Source of the DNA: Prosopocoilus inquinatus
Lineage: Eukaryota > Arthropoda > Insecta > Coleoptera > Lucanidae
Length of the DNA: 64,000 nucleotides
NCBI GenBank assembly: GCA_036172665.1
Contig: CM069872.1
Span: forward strand, 59,816,101 to 59,880,100
Direction of reading: 5' to 3'
The notes under the pieces were generated by a model that saw only the letters and a program-made list of their open reading frames with translations, made no database searches and was not told the origin of the DNA. A program made the position numbers and the translations under genes. Within the stretch, counting starts at the first letter, position 1, and each line of letters begins with the position of its first letter. Of the stretch, positions 1 to 13,588 are shown one piece after another.

Positions 1-3000
1 ATAAGTAGTTAGTTAACTTGCGATAACGATTACACGCAGTTTTAATTTGAGCTTCACATCTGTGGCGGGGGGCGCGGGGCTTAGAACCTCTTTATTTATT
101 TCCACAATAAACGGAATTTACGAAGCCGCGCTTAAGCGAAACTTAGCCAATCGATACCTGAAGAAAGAGGGTTTTGTTCGAAACAGTCGTTAGCGCAAGC
201 AAGAAAAAAACCCGATGCGGTTTTTCGTTGGAACGTGCGATCCCATCCCGGAGAGAAATAATGGGACTTGAAGTCGTGATCCGGGAGTTCGAGCTGGATC
301 AGCTTTAATCGATTTCGGATTAAATTGGGGATTCAAATTTCTACTGATTGACGATAAATGGCATTTAACAGCACGGAGAATTTTAGGGTCTTCATTAATA
401 AAATTAACTCATATTAAAGAATGGATAGAAATATTTGTATAGAAGTAAATAAATAAAAATTCTAGTCAAGATTTTGTGCACAGTGCATACTGCAAATTCC
501 TTACACAGTGAAAGGCGTCAAATTATAAGCGTGTTATATTTACATGCTCCGCGATAGTCGCTAGGATAAATAATAGTCGGGTAGTAAGTGTTAAATGTTA
601 AAGTATAATTAGTGTAAAAAGGTAAAGGTACGTCAAAGACATTAGGTAAGTCCAAACCAAAGTACTAAGTAAGTAAGTAAGTACCATGCAGAAACAATTT
701 TTTTTTTTTATTAATTTACGTGATGGTAATAATAAAATTGTAAACTGAGGTCTGCAAAAGACGATGGGTCAAAGCAAGATCGGCCAACGCTGTGCTGTGC
801 GCTTGACGTGGCCCATTAAATAAGTTAATTGTGTTCCATATGCCCTACATCGGATATGAACAATCATCTCATTGACCTCTCACAGGGGCGGATATGATTG
901 ATGATGATTGCTTGTAGTTCACGTTGCCTCGCGCTTATCAGACCGTTAACAAAATTATATTCCTTTCGAAATAATTAAATTTCTTTTATCCCCTCCCCCC
1001 CTGTTGCTGATCTAAGCAAGTTTGTGCAAACTCGCAAACTCGATAAAACAGAGTTGGCTTAGTCAGGTGTGAACTGCATTTGAGTGAAATGGAGGTCAAA
1101 CGGTGGTCAACGCCGACACCCTCAATTTTCGAGGGCCAATTCGTAACGAACGAGGAGAAATACGAGCGAACGGGCTGGAAAATACAAACGACCCTGAGCC
1201 CTTCCAATTTCAGTGGCTCGTCCGAGAATAAGGAGGCCACAAACAATCGAAATTAACGAACGCTTTTTGGACGTTCCCAACCAACGACGTAATTAAATGG
1301 AACGCCCAGGCACTTTGTCATTTCGAGGACGTTCTACATACTTCATCTATGCAATTCTTTTGTTGTCGTTCAATTTATATAACATATTCATATTTTGCAT
1401 TAGCCTAAAAAAATAAAGATTAACTTTTAAAGTTAACAAATTTCGTACAGAATCCCAGTTTCTTACACTAACCCAAGTAGATCTCTTGCTAATTGGTAAT
1501 CTCATTTGTGTTATGTTCTTCTCGTTATCCAATGAAATGCTTTAAGAAAATCATCCACCTCACGAGGAAACGCGCAGATAATCAATCAGAATCCGGAACA
1601 TCCGGATTATACGAGTTTACTCGAATATCCGTTTGAGAGTTCCGCACTTAATGAATGCGAATAATACCCACCAATCGGGAAACTCTTGAGATATGCTAGA
1701 CGCAAATCTGCTAATCCTCGAGTATCATTACTTTGCGCGGGGGGGGGGGGGTCAAAATCCGCGGAATCCTCGCAATATTACTTGAACGCAGTCACTTAAG
1801 GAAAAAGTTTTAATTACAGCATAGGTGTGCCTAGGCGAAGCGTGAAATAATGTAGTGCCCCATAAATTTCCGACGCGCCATTAGCGGTAACGGCATTAAA
1901 CGTGAGGGCTAGACATCGACTTTCCTCCACCGACCGGGTAGGTGTGTGTGCCTTTGGCAAGAAGCGGCCGAGCGATGGAATTAATTATGTGAAAACCGTG
2001 CTGGAAATTCGTAATGACCGCGTCTTAATCGCACCAGAATTCGCTGACTTAAAAGGGATAAGACTAATTACTAATGCCAATTCAGCAAAAATATTATTGG
2101 AAATAAATAATAATAATAATTACTAGTATTATAGTAATTTAATTCTAAAATTCGCAAGAGCTTATTTATAAATAGGAAAGACATGCACAAAAATTATTTC
2201 TAAACAGTAAATATGTAGACCCTTATTTGGTGCCGTAAACAGGCAACATTTCCTATAAAGTCTAAATTATTTACAACCCCTATATTTTCATTTTTAACTC
2301 ATTCAAAATTGTTAAAGTAAACTGGTTATTCCTGTAAGTTATGCATACTCGAACTATTTTGTAATAACTAACGCCTAGTACTAATAGTTATTTCAGTACG
2401 TCATCACTGAGTTATACGTAACTCAATTAAATAGTGTTGCAAAGGATATTTTACATAAATCAATTAGGCTGTCATAATCTCATCCTGCAAGCTTCTGACG
2501 TGAATTTAAGTGCCTTCCTTAATTACTTACCTAAAGTCAGAAAGATTTATTTAAAAAAAAATAGTAAGCGCAGGAAGTCGTTAGCCGCCCTTATTTTCTA
2601 TTTACAAGAGGACTTGAAGACGTTCTTGCTTAACCTCAGTCGAGACATCAAAATAAGTTGCGTGTGACGAATTTGCATGTCGTAAAATTCGGCCTGAAAA
2701 TTTGATTTTCCCTTCCATTTTAATTAGCAGGTTGAGTCTAAGTATAAATTAAGATAAACGCGGTCGCCATTAAATTATGTAAAATAATCTCGCCGACGAT
2801 AACATCAAACCAGGAATACACGAACGGCGTTGTAAACCGGCGGCGAGCGACGTCAAATAATCACGGGGAGCGTAATCTTCATGCAAATTGCTTTTATAGT
2901 TTTAAACATTCGGTAATTCACGGTTACGTGGGGGAATCAATTTATTTAGAAAGTATTTTTCGGATCCCGGAAAACGATGAGCTGTATTTCAAGGATGTTT

Positions 3001-6000
3001 AGTCCGACCGGAAGGACCACAAAAAGCGTGTGTTTAATGTGCCAAATAAAGAACGTTTCCCCTAGGCCTAACGATAGCACAGGGATGTATAGGAAGCCAG
3101 AAATCATTGTAAAAATTCGTATTAGACAATTCGTAGTCTGTTTCGGTTAGATATTCCGTACATACGTAACCGCGCACGCCTTGCTTCTGCAAGATTGGAT
3201 CTTCGAGGAGGGTAAACAAACATCATTGTAAAATGTGCCGGAAAATGTGTACAGCAAAAAGTGTACAGCAAACATGCATTATGTAGTTATTAATGAAGGA
3301 GCAAATGGAAGATGTGTTCCTGATTAATTAAATAAATTGCCAAGGGATAAAAAATATATATTTGCGACAAACTTTTTCTCCCCTTGTTTGTTTGAAACTA
3401 AGATGATTACGTAGTATCAGACTCATTTAGAAGGAAATATATTTCTGGCAGCGGGGGAAAAGCAGAGCCAGATTTCACCCTAAACAGCTGCGCGAAAGCA
3501 AACTCCACACTTTAATTGCCGAAATGTATCATAATTACAAAAGAAACTCCGACCAAATTCACCGCCGGATTAATCCGGGCGCGGGCGTTTCCGGGAAGAC
3601 CGCACAAAAGCCGTTCACTTTTACTGCTCCCGAATACCAATTATTTCATTTTTATGGCGTCCGCGGATCGACTTCTCGCCTATTCATCTCGTTCGTAAAT
3701 TTTTCCCGTGAAAGGGAATACGTTTTTGTTCGGTTATCTTTAAAAGCGACGATGATAATAAAAGCGTTGCAATCGAAGTATCATTTTTTTGTTGAGCACT
3801 TGCTCAGTCGTACCTTCATTTTCTTTTCATTATAAAATCAGTTACTCTCATTTTATTCAAGTTTCTAACAACTCTACATTCGTAATTACTGGAACATGTA
3901 AACATAACACGCTTAATATGGATTGTCGAGTTGCGGGAACGTGTTGTAAATGCTTGGTGATTGGTCTGATTTTATTTTTCGATTTCGATTCCTTAATTAT
4001 TATTTCACAAAGAGCTTTCGCAGCTTTTGTTATGTACACGAAGTTAATTCTTCATCGAGCTTAAACACAAACGACGCGATTTTAATTCACAAAAAATCTG
4101 CCATCCCCGCGAACAACAAAGCGTGGCGTTTTATCGTTGACGTTTTTATTCCCGCAAAGAAGAGCGCGCGTGCAACCCTTCTTCGCAATTTGACTGCGCC
4201 GCTAAACTAACCAACTAAAATGGTGAATCCTTTGTCTTGGGGGAATTCGCTTGATTAAACTGAAATAAAAACAGAGCTGAGACACAAAAGCATCACAACA
4301 ATGACGCGCGATATCTGCGTTTTCCGCTCGCGAGCGAAATTGAAAGAAACACTTCACCAACTGTCATAAACAACTACCCAGGCCACACCTAGCGCTCGCT
4401 GAAAGCGAATGATGAGGCCTACCGACTAAGCCTGAAGGAAACACGCAGGCAGCCCCAATTTTCTAGATTGCTCTAATTCACTTCGCCCGACGGCGACGGG
4501 CGAGAAGTGCACAGGAGCGTGGTTATTAAAGTTGTGCAATTTATCATTTAATAAAGTCGAAGTTTCTGAGAGTGATTTCAGACCGGATCCCTTCGTATTT
4601 TCATAAGTGTCTTCTTAATTAAAAGAAATGAGAAGCACTCTGTTGCACCAGAACATATTACAACGACGCCACGTTTCTCTATTTAATTGATAAAGGAAAA
4701 AGAAATACGATTGCTTAATTATCCTAATCGATCATATGAGACTGCACCGGACAAATCGTGCATTTCCGTCCGAACCGACAACAGACAATTAATTTATTCG
4801 ATCCACTATTGCGTAGTAAGCCTGCCACCTCGTTGTTTGACCTACTTGAAAACTCCAACAATTTAATCAGTGACCCTGTATTGTATATCGCTTGCGTCCC
4901 CAACCCCTCCGTCGGAATTTGAGGTTGTAAACTACTTGGGGAATTTGCCCAGCTCAGTGGAGACGGGGTGGGTGGGTTACAGTATAATAGTCGGTAGCTA
5001 AAAGAGCAAGTTGTAAAGCAAGGTTGATAGAGTCGAATTGTTTATTAACAGGTTACTTCGATCAAGAGGCGGGGAGGTATCTCGTTACGTCACAAGTCAA
5101 ATGAGGAAAAGAGAATTAACGTGCGGCATGATTCGTTTATTACATGAAAAATCATCGTAAAAAGTTCACTCAAGTAAGGATTGAACACACGAATGTATTC
5201 GCATCTTAATCAAACGCATGAGCACCGTCTGTGGTATTCTATTTGTAGCTTGAAGCCTAGGCTCTTAACCTGAGCCGATAGCGCGTCAGGCAACAATACA
5301 AGGTGCACGAGACAGAAGAAGCAATACAGTAGAAACCCGAACCCGCGTGGAGAAAACCGATCGCTTCAAAAAGAGCGGTATACACAAAAATCAATTCCTA
5401 AACAAACTTACATTACACTTACATCCAGTCGCACTACTGGCTCTCAGCTAACAGCCCCCTTAACTCGACAGCGCGTTGCAAACGTATCCTGACGTAGTTC
5501 TTACTGACAGAATGTCCTAAACAACTTAGATACACTAACAAGGCCAAGATAAGAAGAAAACTGATTAAGCGGGTCTCAATCTCAATTAGACAATGACGAT
5601 ATTAGCCAGTTTAAGCAAGAAACGGGCTTCCGCGAATATCACACCAGAGGGGAAACAGATTATATCCTGCGGATGACCAGCAAAATATATTTAGTGGGGA
5701 GAGGTTCACACATTGCGGATGACCAGTATAATGCTTATCAGGACGTAACGGTTAATGTCCTGCGGTTAACTAAAATGTGTCAAGTGGAAGACAAGTATGT
5801 TGCTATTTGTGATTTTTGGAAACAAAATTTTGTTAATATATACAACGAATAGATAAAGGCAGAAAATAGACAAAGCATAATTCAACATACTACAATATTG
5901 ACATGTCATAGTCCACATCTCACATCCCACATCTCCACATGTCAACACGTTGAAATGTTACATGTAAAAAATGTATAGTTTACCGTACATTGTTTACACA

Positions 6001-8640
6001 CCCATCTCTGATCAGCAGAATGCTTGCTAGGAAATAAAGGTTAACGTATAGACGTATGGTTTTATTCAAATATCAAATTTTTTCAATTGCCGTATCGTCA
6101 AATTTATATCCCGACTTCAACATTTACGCCCGCACTAAATAGATTTAACTATATACTCTCGGCAGAGCATCGTGTAAATCCTTCCGAAGCACTCCCGTAC
6201 ATTGCGCTAAGTACCGGGCTCTATGAAGTGCAGAGTAAACATTTGTGCAGTTTTGCTATTTCGCTGATGTTTTCAGTGTAGATAGCTATGTCTGGCTTGG
6301 GGGCTGTAATGTCAGTTTATGAGCTTAGCATCGCCCTCATAACTCGTTTTAAGCGGGCGCTTTGCTCTTTTAAACTTCTAATCTCTGATTGCTAAACATT
6401 ATAAATAAAGTCACTTTGTGTGTGCATTCGGTGGATTTTGGAAGAGTCGTGTATTTAAAACGAAACGATAAGAGCCGTTTATGTCCACCGGACACACAAT
6501 GTGTAAATAATTTATGAGGTTGATATACCCCTAATAGTTTAAATTGCCACACTTTTAAAACACAGAGTAAACCCCTTAATGTGTCCGTACAGGCAACACA
6601 TTTTACACCATTGGCTAATCTGCAATATGTGTAATAATTCAATTTCTGTGGATAATAGTAATTAATATCATATAGCAATCGATGTCGATAGCAAGGAAGG
6701 CATTATTCAATGCGGCCAATGATAGAAAATAATATTTACCAACAATAAGTAACTGATCACGTGGCTTTGATTTTTTCAAATGTTGAGACATTACTTTACA
6801 AATTATAATTATTACAAGTGTAAGTAAACAGTTGCATGGGTTAATGAGAATGAGTGAATAAAACGCGGGGGCGCGCATAATTTTCAGAAACCCATAAAAC
6901 ATAAAGCGTTTTGTCGTATCTTCGCGAACGCGCCCTGAATTTCCGGTCTAGTTTTACGAACGCAATTTAAGTGCCGACCGTAAAGACGACGTACATACAT
7001 AAATATATCGACATGCGTGCTCGCTTCCGGCTTTTGTATTTTACTTCTGTCACACACGTATACCACCCTCGCGACACATAAAAATGCATGGATTCGCTCG
7101 CATAAAAGAGACAAATTTTTATGACCTGGTGCTCAAGACGACAAGAAGGAAGTCACCCTCTCTCCTCCTTCTACAGAAGCCCTAAAAATTTTCATAGACG
7201 GTTTATTCCGTCACGTATTAATTGGGAAAGGGGGTGATTGGACCTGATCGCATTCAAGTGAAACCCGGTCAAATTTCAATATTGATTTCCGTTCGATACT
7301 TGACACACAAATATTGGCTCTTACTGACGAGTACATACCGCTTCTCAGATTATCCCAATGCAAACGTTGTTTGTTAAGTAACTATACTGTGGCTGGCAGT
7401 TTACGTAAGCGCTTCAGTTATTTGGTCTCGTCTCTTTTCGATTGTTGTGGAATTGAGTTTGAATTTGAACATTCGTAATACTAAGAGAAAATCTAAACAC
7501 TGTAACATACAATGGAATCTACCAATCTATAATATGTAAGTTCATGTGGGCACGGCTAAAGTTAAAGCTCTAAATTATTCGTTCCCGTTTCATAATTTTA
7601 GAACAACCTACCTCATGGTCTTCAGAGCATGTAGGGTATCAGTAGGGTTTGCCAATTCTCCAAGCTTTGTTAGTTTGTACCGAATTGAAGTAATTACTCA
7701 AGAAGCCGAATTACCGGAAGTTCATCATCGAAGGCTGTAAGGCAATTCAAGTTCTCCATATGCGAATGCCCTATGTAAAATCTTGCCTTGGATCTCCTCC
7801 CCCTTATTTTTTTATGTTCAAGGTTTAAGTCTGTCTACAATTTATTTTATCTTCCTTTTCCATTTTACTTGGCGACTACTTTAATAGAAGTTACCTAAAA
7901 CCACAAGACAAGCAGAGTAAATTAGAAACAATTTGCTGCTCCCAAGCGTTTTCCTCTTTTGGATAAGCAGGAATACACATAAAGATGCGCAACCTACCTG
8001 CAACAAAGAGCGCTATAAGTATACCTACCTGCCAAGATCGCTTACGATTAGGGTTCAAGTTTATTTAGCCCGAAGCTCCCTGTAAACTCGAGGTTACTTC
8101 CCCTATCTGTTGTTACAGTGCAAATGAGATTTGCGCCGGTCAAATTTAATAACGGTCGCGCTCCGCTACTCCGGGACAACAAATAATCCAGTTCCTGTAA
8201 TCGCTTTAAAATAACAAATGAACTGTTACGCTTAACGCGGCCCTTCGGTTAAACGTGCCAGACTTTAAGTGGCTAATGAAGTGGCTACAAAACACCTTAC
8301 GATGTGCTGACGCGATAAGCCTTTTCACTACGTAACACCTTGCGTAAGTTGGCCTCCTACAAAGAACCACCGTCGCTGCCGCCGCTCCCCAAAGGCTTAT
8401 TATATTTGCCGGAAAGTTGCGCGAGTTAATCGAGTAAGCGAAGTTATGTCTGCGTTTACTCTTGCTTCCTAAAACTCGCAGCTTCCTTCCTGCCGCGTGT
8501 TAATTGCTTTGGAACTTGCGCGCTCGTAAATTTTAACTACGACTGTTAATACACAATGAAATCTGTTTGATTTATTTTACGCACATTTTTGTCTGCAAGG
8601 CCCCGAATTCGATGACGTTCAGATTTCACAACGCCATATT

Positions 8641-8968
8641 CCATTCACTAATTGGAAAAGTCATCTGGTGAAGAGTCAAAGTGAAATTGATGGAAAGGGA
8701 CATAGTGAAAGACCACGATCAAAACAGATTGAAGTAGAGGAGGAAAAAAGTTATAAGTAAAAAGGAGATGGAAATGGACATAGTGGGGAGTAGGGATGAA
8801 AACTGATCGATGGAGTAGAGGAAGATTTCACAGAGTAACAAATCTTAATATTCCAAAACTGATTGGAAAATCACCTGTTGGAAGGTCGAAGTGCAAATTG
8901 ATTGAAAAAGAGGGAGGTCACGATCAAAACAGATCGATGAACTACAAGAGGAAGAAAGTTATAAGTCG
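8641..8968. repeat. Decayed direct duplication, two copies of about 120 bp
   Basis: Copy 1 (8641-8760) and copy 2 (8851-8968) follow the same order of words: attggaaaa, a gaag(a/g)gtc(a/g)aagtg block, cacgatcaaaacagat, then aggaagaaagttataagt. The copies have many substitutions and small indels, so the duplication is old. Purine-rich wording such as ggaaatggacatag resembles the repeat fragments near 14.7 kb and may belong to the same dispersed family. Confidence 0.6.
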
Positions 8969-11900
8969 ACACTGATCGATTGAGTAGAAGATATAACAGA
9001 AGAACAAAAGAAACTTACAGTAAATCGTTTACGTTAAAAAATAAAACTTGGCATTGTTCGTATCATTAATAAAAAGAAAACTTATGTAATTACAAATAAA
9101 ATAGGGACGAAATCGATACAAAATATAAGTATTTTGTTAACTTTATCCGTCAGGATTTTATTTTGTTGTTTCGGGATTATTCAGCTTATAAGACCTGTCA
9201 TTCTGATGTGTTTCTTTTTTACTTACTGCATTGTGTTTCTAACACACGTCCTGTTTGAAATGTAAGTTGACGTTATTGTGTCTGATTCGTTCCGTTGTAC
9301 TCGAAGTGCTTCAAAAGGAATTGGAGAGTGTTTTATGTCTGAATCGATCGGTTGTATTCTTCATTTAAATTTGTACATACAGGTAGTCGACGTTGAAAAC
9401 GATACTTGTTTTACTTAGTCTTCGCAATTTTTTTTTTAAATAATTGGCCTTAAAAGTACTCTTTAATTCGAAACAAATTACTGTACAAAAACACCAATAA
9501 AAGAGAAATATTTGCAAGCTTTATGGTTATGCAAATAAAATTGTCCTTTAGTTCTTAAAAAAATCTTAAAAATTTAGAGGGCTTTAAAGAGTGCTCAAAT
9601 TTCTTAGTCCCTCTTCTCTCTTTCTCGCAATCTATTTCATTCGTTTTTATTATTTTTTATCAAAAATGTACTTCTAATTATTTAACTTTATTGAAAAAAA
9701 AAACCTAAAACCTCGAGTGTTTAACTTTATGTGTTTACCGCCTCGGTAATTGCAAATATGGCCAAAAACCGAAACGCCTTGGCAACGACGGAATGCAAAT
9801 GTGACTTTGGCATCATTAATTTACACCCCGGATTGTCCCCCGATTGTTGGACTTAGGATTAGTTAATGCTCCTCGTTTTTATGCGGCTGCGAGAGCCAAA
9901 CTTGGATTCTGATTTAGAATGATTAAAACAAACCAGGTGTGCAAACGAAAATTAACTTGAGTATTTTTAAAACATATTTCCCTCCCCCCTTTCGATAAGA
10001 ATGGGCGCTTTTCACAACCCCACCCCCTTGCTTTTATCCCCGTCAAATGTCAAAACTGATTTGTTGCGCAGAGTTCGCAAACATAGTAATGTTTTCAATC
10101 GTTGCTCGTATAACGTTATTTAATGTGAGCATAAATTTATAAATATGGTGGCGGGTAGCTCGGCACGTCGTTTATTTAAGTCTGATATCCAGCAGCTTTG
10201 CGTGTTGGTGAAAAATAGTGCAATCTTCCGCCTTATTTACATATGCAGGAAGGGAAATTGTTCTGTCGTCGTCAATAGTTCCGCAGCCATTTATTTATTA
10301 TGTGCAGATTCGGTGCAGCAAGAATGATTTCAATGATCTAACTTTTTCGAAAATAAAAGCAAATTAAAATATCAAAAATATGGGCATGCAAGTTTTGATC
10401 CTATGAGACATTGAAGTATGTATTGAAAGCTGTCTGACTCTCAGGCAGGCTTGGTCACGTGTGAAGTAATCAACACTAAAGCCCTATACATAAAACAAAC
10501 TTAATTTTTTCCTTTTCGGCGTTTTCAATTCGATTAACTGATCAATAGATTAAGAATCAGAATTTCTTCCTTGAGTGACTGACAACGAAGCTGATTGACG
10601 TTAATCTCTAATTTTGTCATCAAAATGCGTTACAAGTCCCGCGATCCAGCGGATTAAATTAAATCATGTTAATCGTCGCCGGTATTTATAAATTATTGCC
10701 GGTGTGGTGGCGTATGTAATTCATGAGCCAAGCCGCCGCCACGGTTGCATGTTACCCGGGTGTTAGGTGCAATATTTTATTGGCTCCCCCAAACGCCTTG
10801 CACATGGCCGCATGAATTTCTCTACATTATCACGTGATGCATTAATAACAGCGAATAATTCGACGCATCACGTGATGTAAAGTCATAAATATGAAATTAT
10901 ACCTAATCAGAAATCGATAGAATAACATACAGTGTTGGGTCATTTCAAGTACATAATAGATTTAACGTCGAAAAAGCGTCATACTTCAAACGATTCAATC
11001 AGGTAAGTCGCCGGAATGTAAGTTGTTCGCGTATTTTACGAGACATTAACTACGGATGACTACTTCGTACAACTCACGCCAGCGACGTAAAAAGAGAAAA
11101 ATATGCCGTAACCCAAAACTCGAACTAAAACTGAGCCTGTCCTGAACGTTGAGGACGATGCTGAGACAAACTCAGGTAAGTTTTCAGTTCTCCAGAGCCA
11201 TATCTAAAGCGATGAAATGACGTACTCTGAGGAAACCTCCACTAGGTCTCCTCAACCCAACAAATGTACCGTCAATTGTCACGTAAAGATGTACCTGCAA
11301 ACGCTTGCAAAAAAATGATGCAATTATATCTAAAAATACAAACTCCGGACACTATTTTTTGTTTAAATCAATAACATAAGGGAGGATTCGATGAAAAGAA
11401 AGTAAGAGAGAAATTAGGCTTTTATGAACAACCATCTTTTTTTCATCTTCCTTGTTGTATTTGGCAAATTTTGATCAAAGCATACAATTGTCGCTTTATA
11501 AAGATGAAAAACGACATTCTGCATTCTGCTTTGTTTATACTTCCTTCTACAGAAAACCGGTCCTTTACAGAGCTTATCAGATCTACACACATATAAATGT
11601 TACTACTAGTCCCTGTTCAATTTGATGTATAACTTTCATATACAGTTGCGATTTCTTTTAATAGATAAATCAGGCGTTATAGAACATCGTGATTTAATAT
11701 TAATTTAAAGTTAAATTAAAGTGTCCCGGTTTGAAGCGAACAACTCGCAACCAACTCGAAATCAAACGTGCCTTTGAAAGTAATTCGACGATTTTCTTAA
11801 AGGAAAACGCTGCGTAAATAATAACGTATAAATAATGAGCATTCGAAGTTTCTGGCGAACGGAGCCAGCGCGAAATGCAATTTCGCTAAACAAACACAAA

Positions 11901-12599
11901 AGAACATGCGGGAAATCGATGTGTAAAAGGCCGCCATAAATTTGAACCTTAAAATATACACGTGAGACGTAAATTTCCAGCACCAGTCATACGCTCCCGG
12001 CGGGAAATTTATTACGGGCGCTGTCTCACGTAAAATCGCATCTCCATCAGGCTTATTCTGGTGAATCCTTGCACTGATTTTCGATTCAAAGCAACACACG
12101 CAGTTGAAATTACTCTTTGGAAGAAGGTATTTCTTCCACTAAAAATCTTCACTCTTTAGTAGATACTTAATAAGACACGCCAGACTTGGCAGGCAGTTCA
12201 CATCGATTTTCCTTCCGGCAATTTTGTAATGCTTACTATGCTTTGCTAATTTGAATGAAAATTAATTATGACACTGATTTATAGTCGGCAGCAGTTCAAA
12301 AAAAGGACTGCGAAGTATATTTAGAATACGCGATATTTATCACCATACAGTTTGACCTACTTTTAAATAATAGAAATTATTATTGCGAGTGTATTACGCA
12401 AAAATTTTTAGCTTAATTTCCGCGCAAGCCTTCCGAACGAAATTCATCCACCGGTAGAGGTCGTGGAATTATTCATTTCATTTGTTTATTCATACGTTCA
12501 CACTATGCAAGTGTAGGTGTCCAAAATCACTGACACTGTTGCGTCAAGTTTTTTTATTTACATCTGCGAGTGTTGGTAAGAACGAAAGAAATTTACAGT

Positions 12600-12770
12600 G
12601 AATTGTATACATTAAAAAATACAACGTGTCGCTGTGAAAGCAGCAGATCGGTGAAGTAAGAAGTCTGCCTCTTGATTTTCCTCTTCGTCTACTTCCATCA
12701 TTTACCATTCCGGAATCCGTTTCAAACCTTCTTTCTTCTACCATAACTTTGAGCTTTTACGGCTCTTACT
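12600..12770 (-). repeat. Fragment of a dispersed repeat, inverted relative to the copy near 14.95 kb
   Basis: Read on the minus strand, about 12645-12745 contains ggattccggaatggtaaa followed by gatggaagtagacg. The plus strand near 14957-14992 has ggattcctgaatggtaaa followed by gatggaagcagatg. The match shows two decayed, oppositely oriented copies of one repeat. A retroelement origin is possible but no coding domain is intact. Confidence 0.5.
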
Positions 12771-13550
12771 TCTCACCTTCCCCAATATTTCAAAATTTGT
12801 TAGCCTCTGAAACCATTCACTTTCTTCTTCCTTATCTACTGACTTGAATTTTGTTTCCCTTCACTTAAAAACAAATCCTGATTTGCTCACTCATTTCCAA
12901 TTATTTTTTTGACGCCTTATTAAGGATTTTGCTAAAATATCCGCTCTGATCTGTTTCCGAGAGGCTATTCCATCTAGAACTATATTAAATAACGTAGTGT
13001 TTCTGTCTCATTTATAAAACTTACATATTACTCTCATACCCTTTAAATTTTTTTTTTGACATTACTGAACAAGATAAAGAGGAGAATGATTTGGGTATGT
13101 AATGTAAGAGGATCACAACAAAATGACTCGCAGAAAATAATCAAAGCAGGCAGAACTAAGAAAAAAAGAAGAGATATCATAAAGCAAGGACGCAGTAAAT
13201 AACAGGATTTAAATTTATGTCAAACCCATTGGTCTTATCTGCTCTCATAATTATTAATGAAATATGGGGACGCCCAGCAACATAAAACGCATGCTTTGTA
13301 CAAATCACGTGGAACAAATAGAAAACACGATTCAGCAATAACTGTTTATAACTTAGGTGCGAGACAACTAAATAGAATTGTTGTCAGTAGATTAGACCAC
13401 ATTAAGGAAATATGTCGAGGTGAAAACCCCGATTTTGAATTTGGATTCGTGCATGAATACGGAACGTGCATGTAATTCTATGAACAAACAATTTTTTCAG
13501 AAGAATTTCTTTCGTCGAGTAAACTGCATGCCACTGATAACGTTACCTAA

Positions 13551-13557
13551 TATAAAA
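13551..13557 (+). promoter_or_regulatory. Possible TATA box of the first carbonic anhydrase gene
   Basis: TATAAAA lies 38 nt before the chosen ATG. A start site about 30 nt downstream would leave only a very short 5' leader, so this may be fortuitous. Confidence 0.25.
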
Positions 13558-13588
13558 CTTTGTCGGCAAATTGCATGTACATAGCAAA

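Larger units (their letters stand above)
1..13588. other. Long intergenic (or intronic) stretch without recognised genes
   Basis: I see no exon with family homology, no convincing signal peptide and no tRNA or rRNA here. The open frames are short, overlap on both strands and mostly lack ATG starts. The sequence is AT-rich with interspersed GC-richer islands (for example around 2.75-2.95, 6.9-7.1 and 8.1-8.5 kb) that do not translate into anything recognisable. A run of 13 G lies at 1739-1751. Decayed repeats at 8641-8968 and about 12600-12770 are listed separately. It could be the intron of a gene extending beyond the window, but nothing shown here proves that. Confidence 0.6.

Noticed and set aside
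10985..11180. Two CAG|GTAAGT donor-like sites (near 11003 and 11173)
   Set aside because: No open frame of useful length leads into either donor. They might be non-coding exons but nothing supports that.
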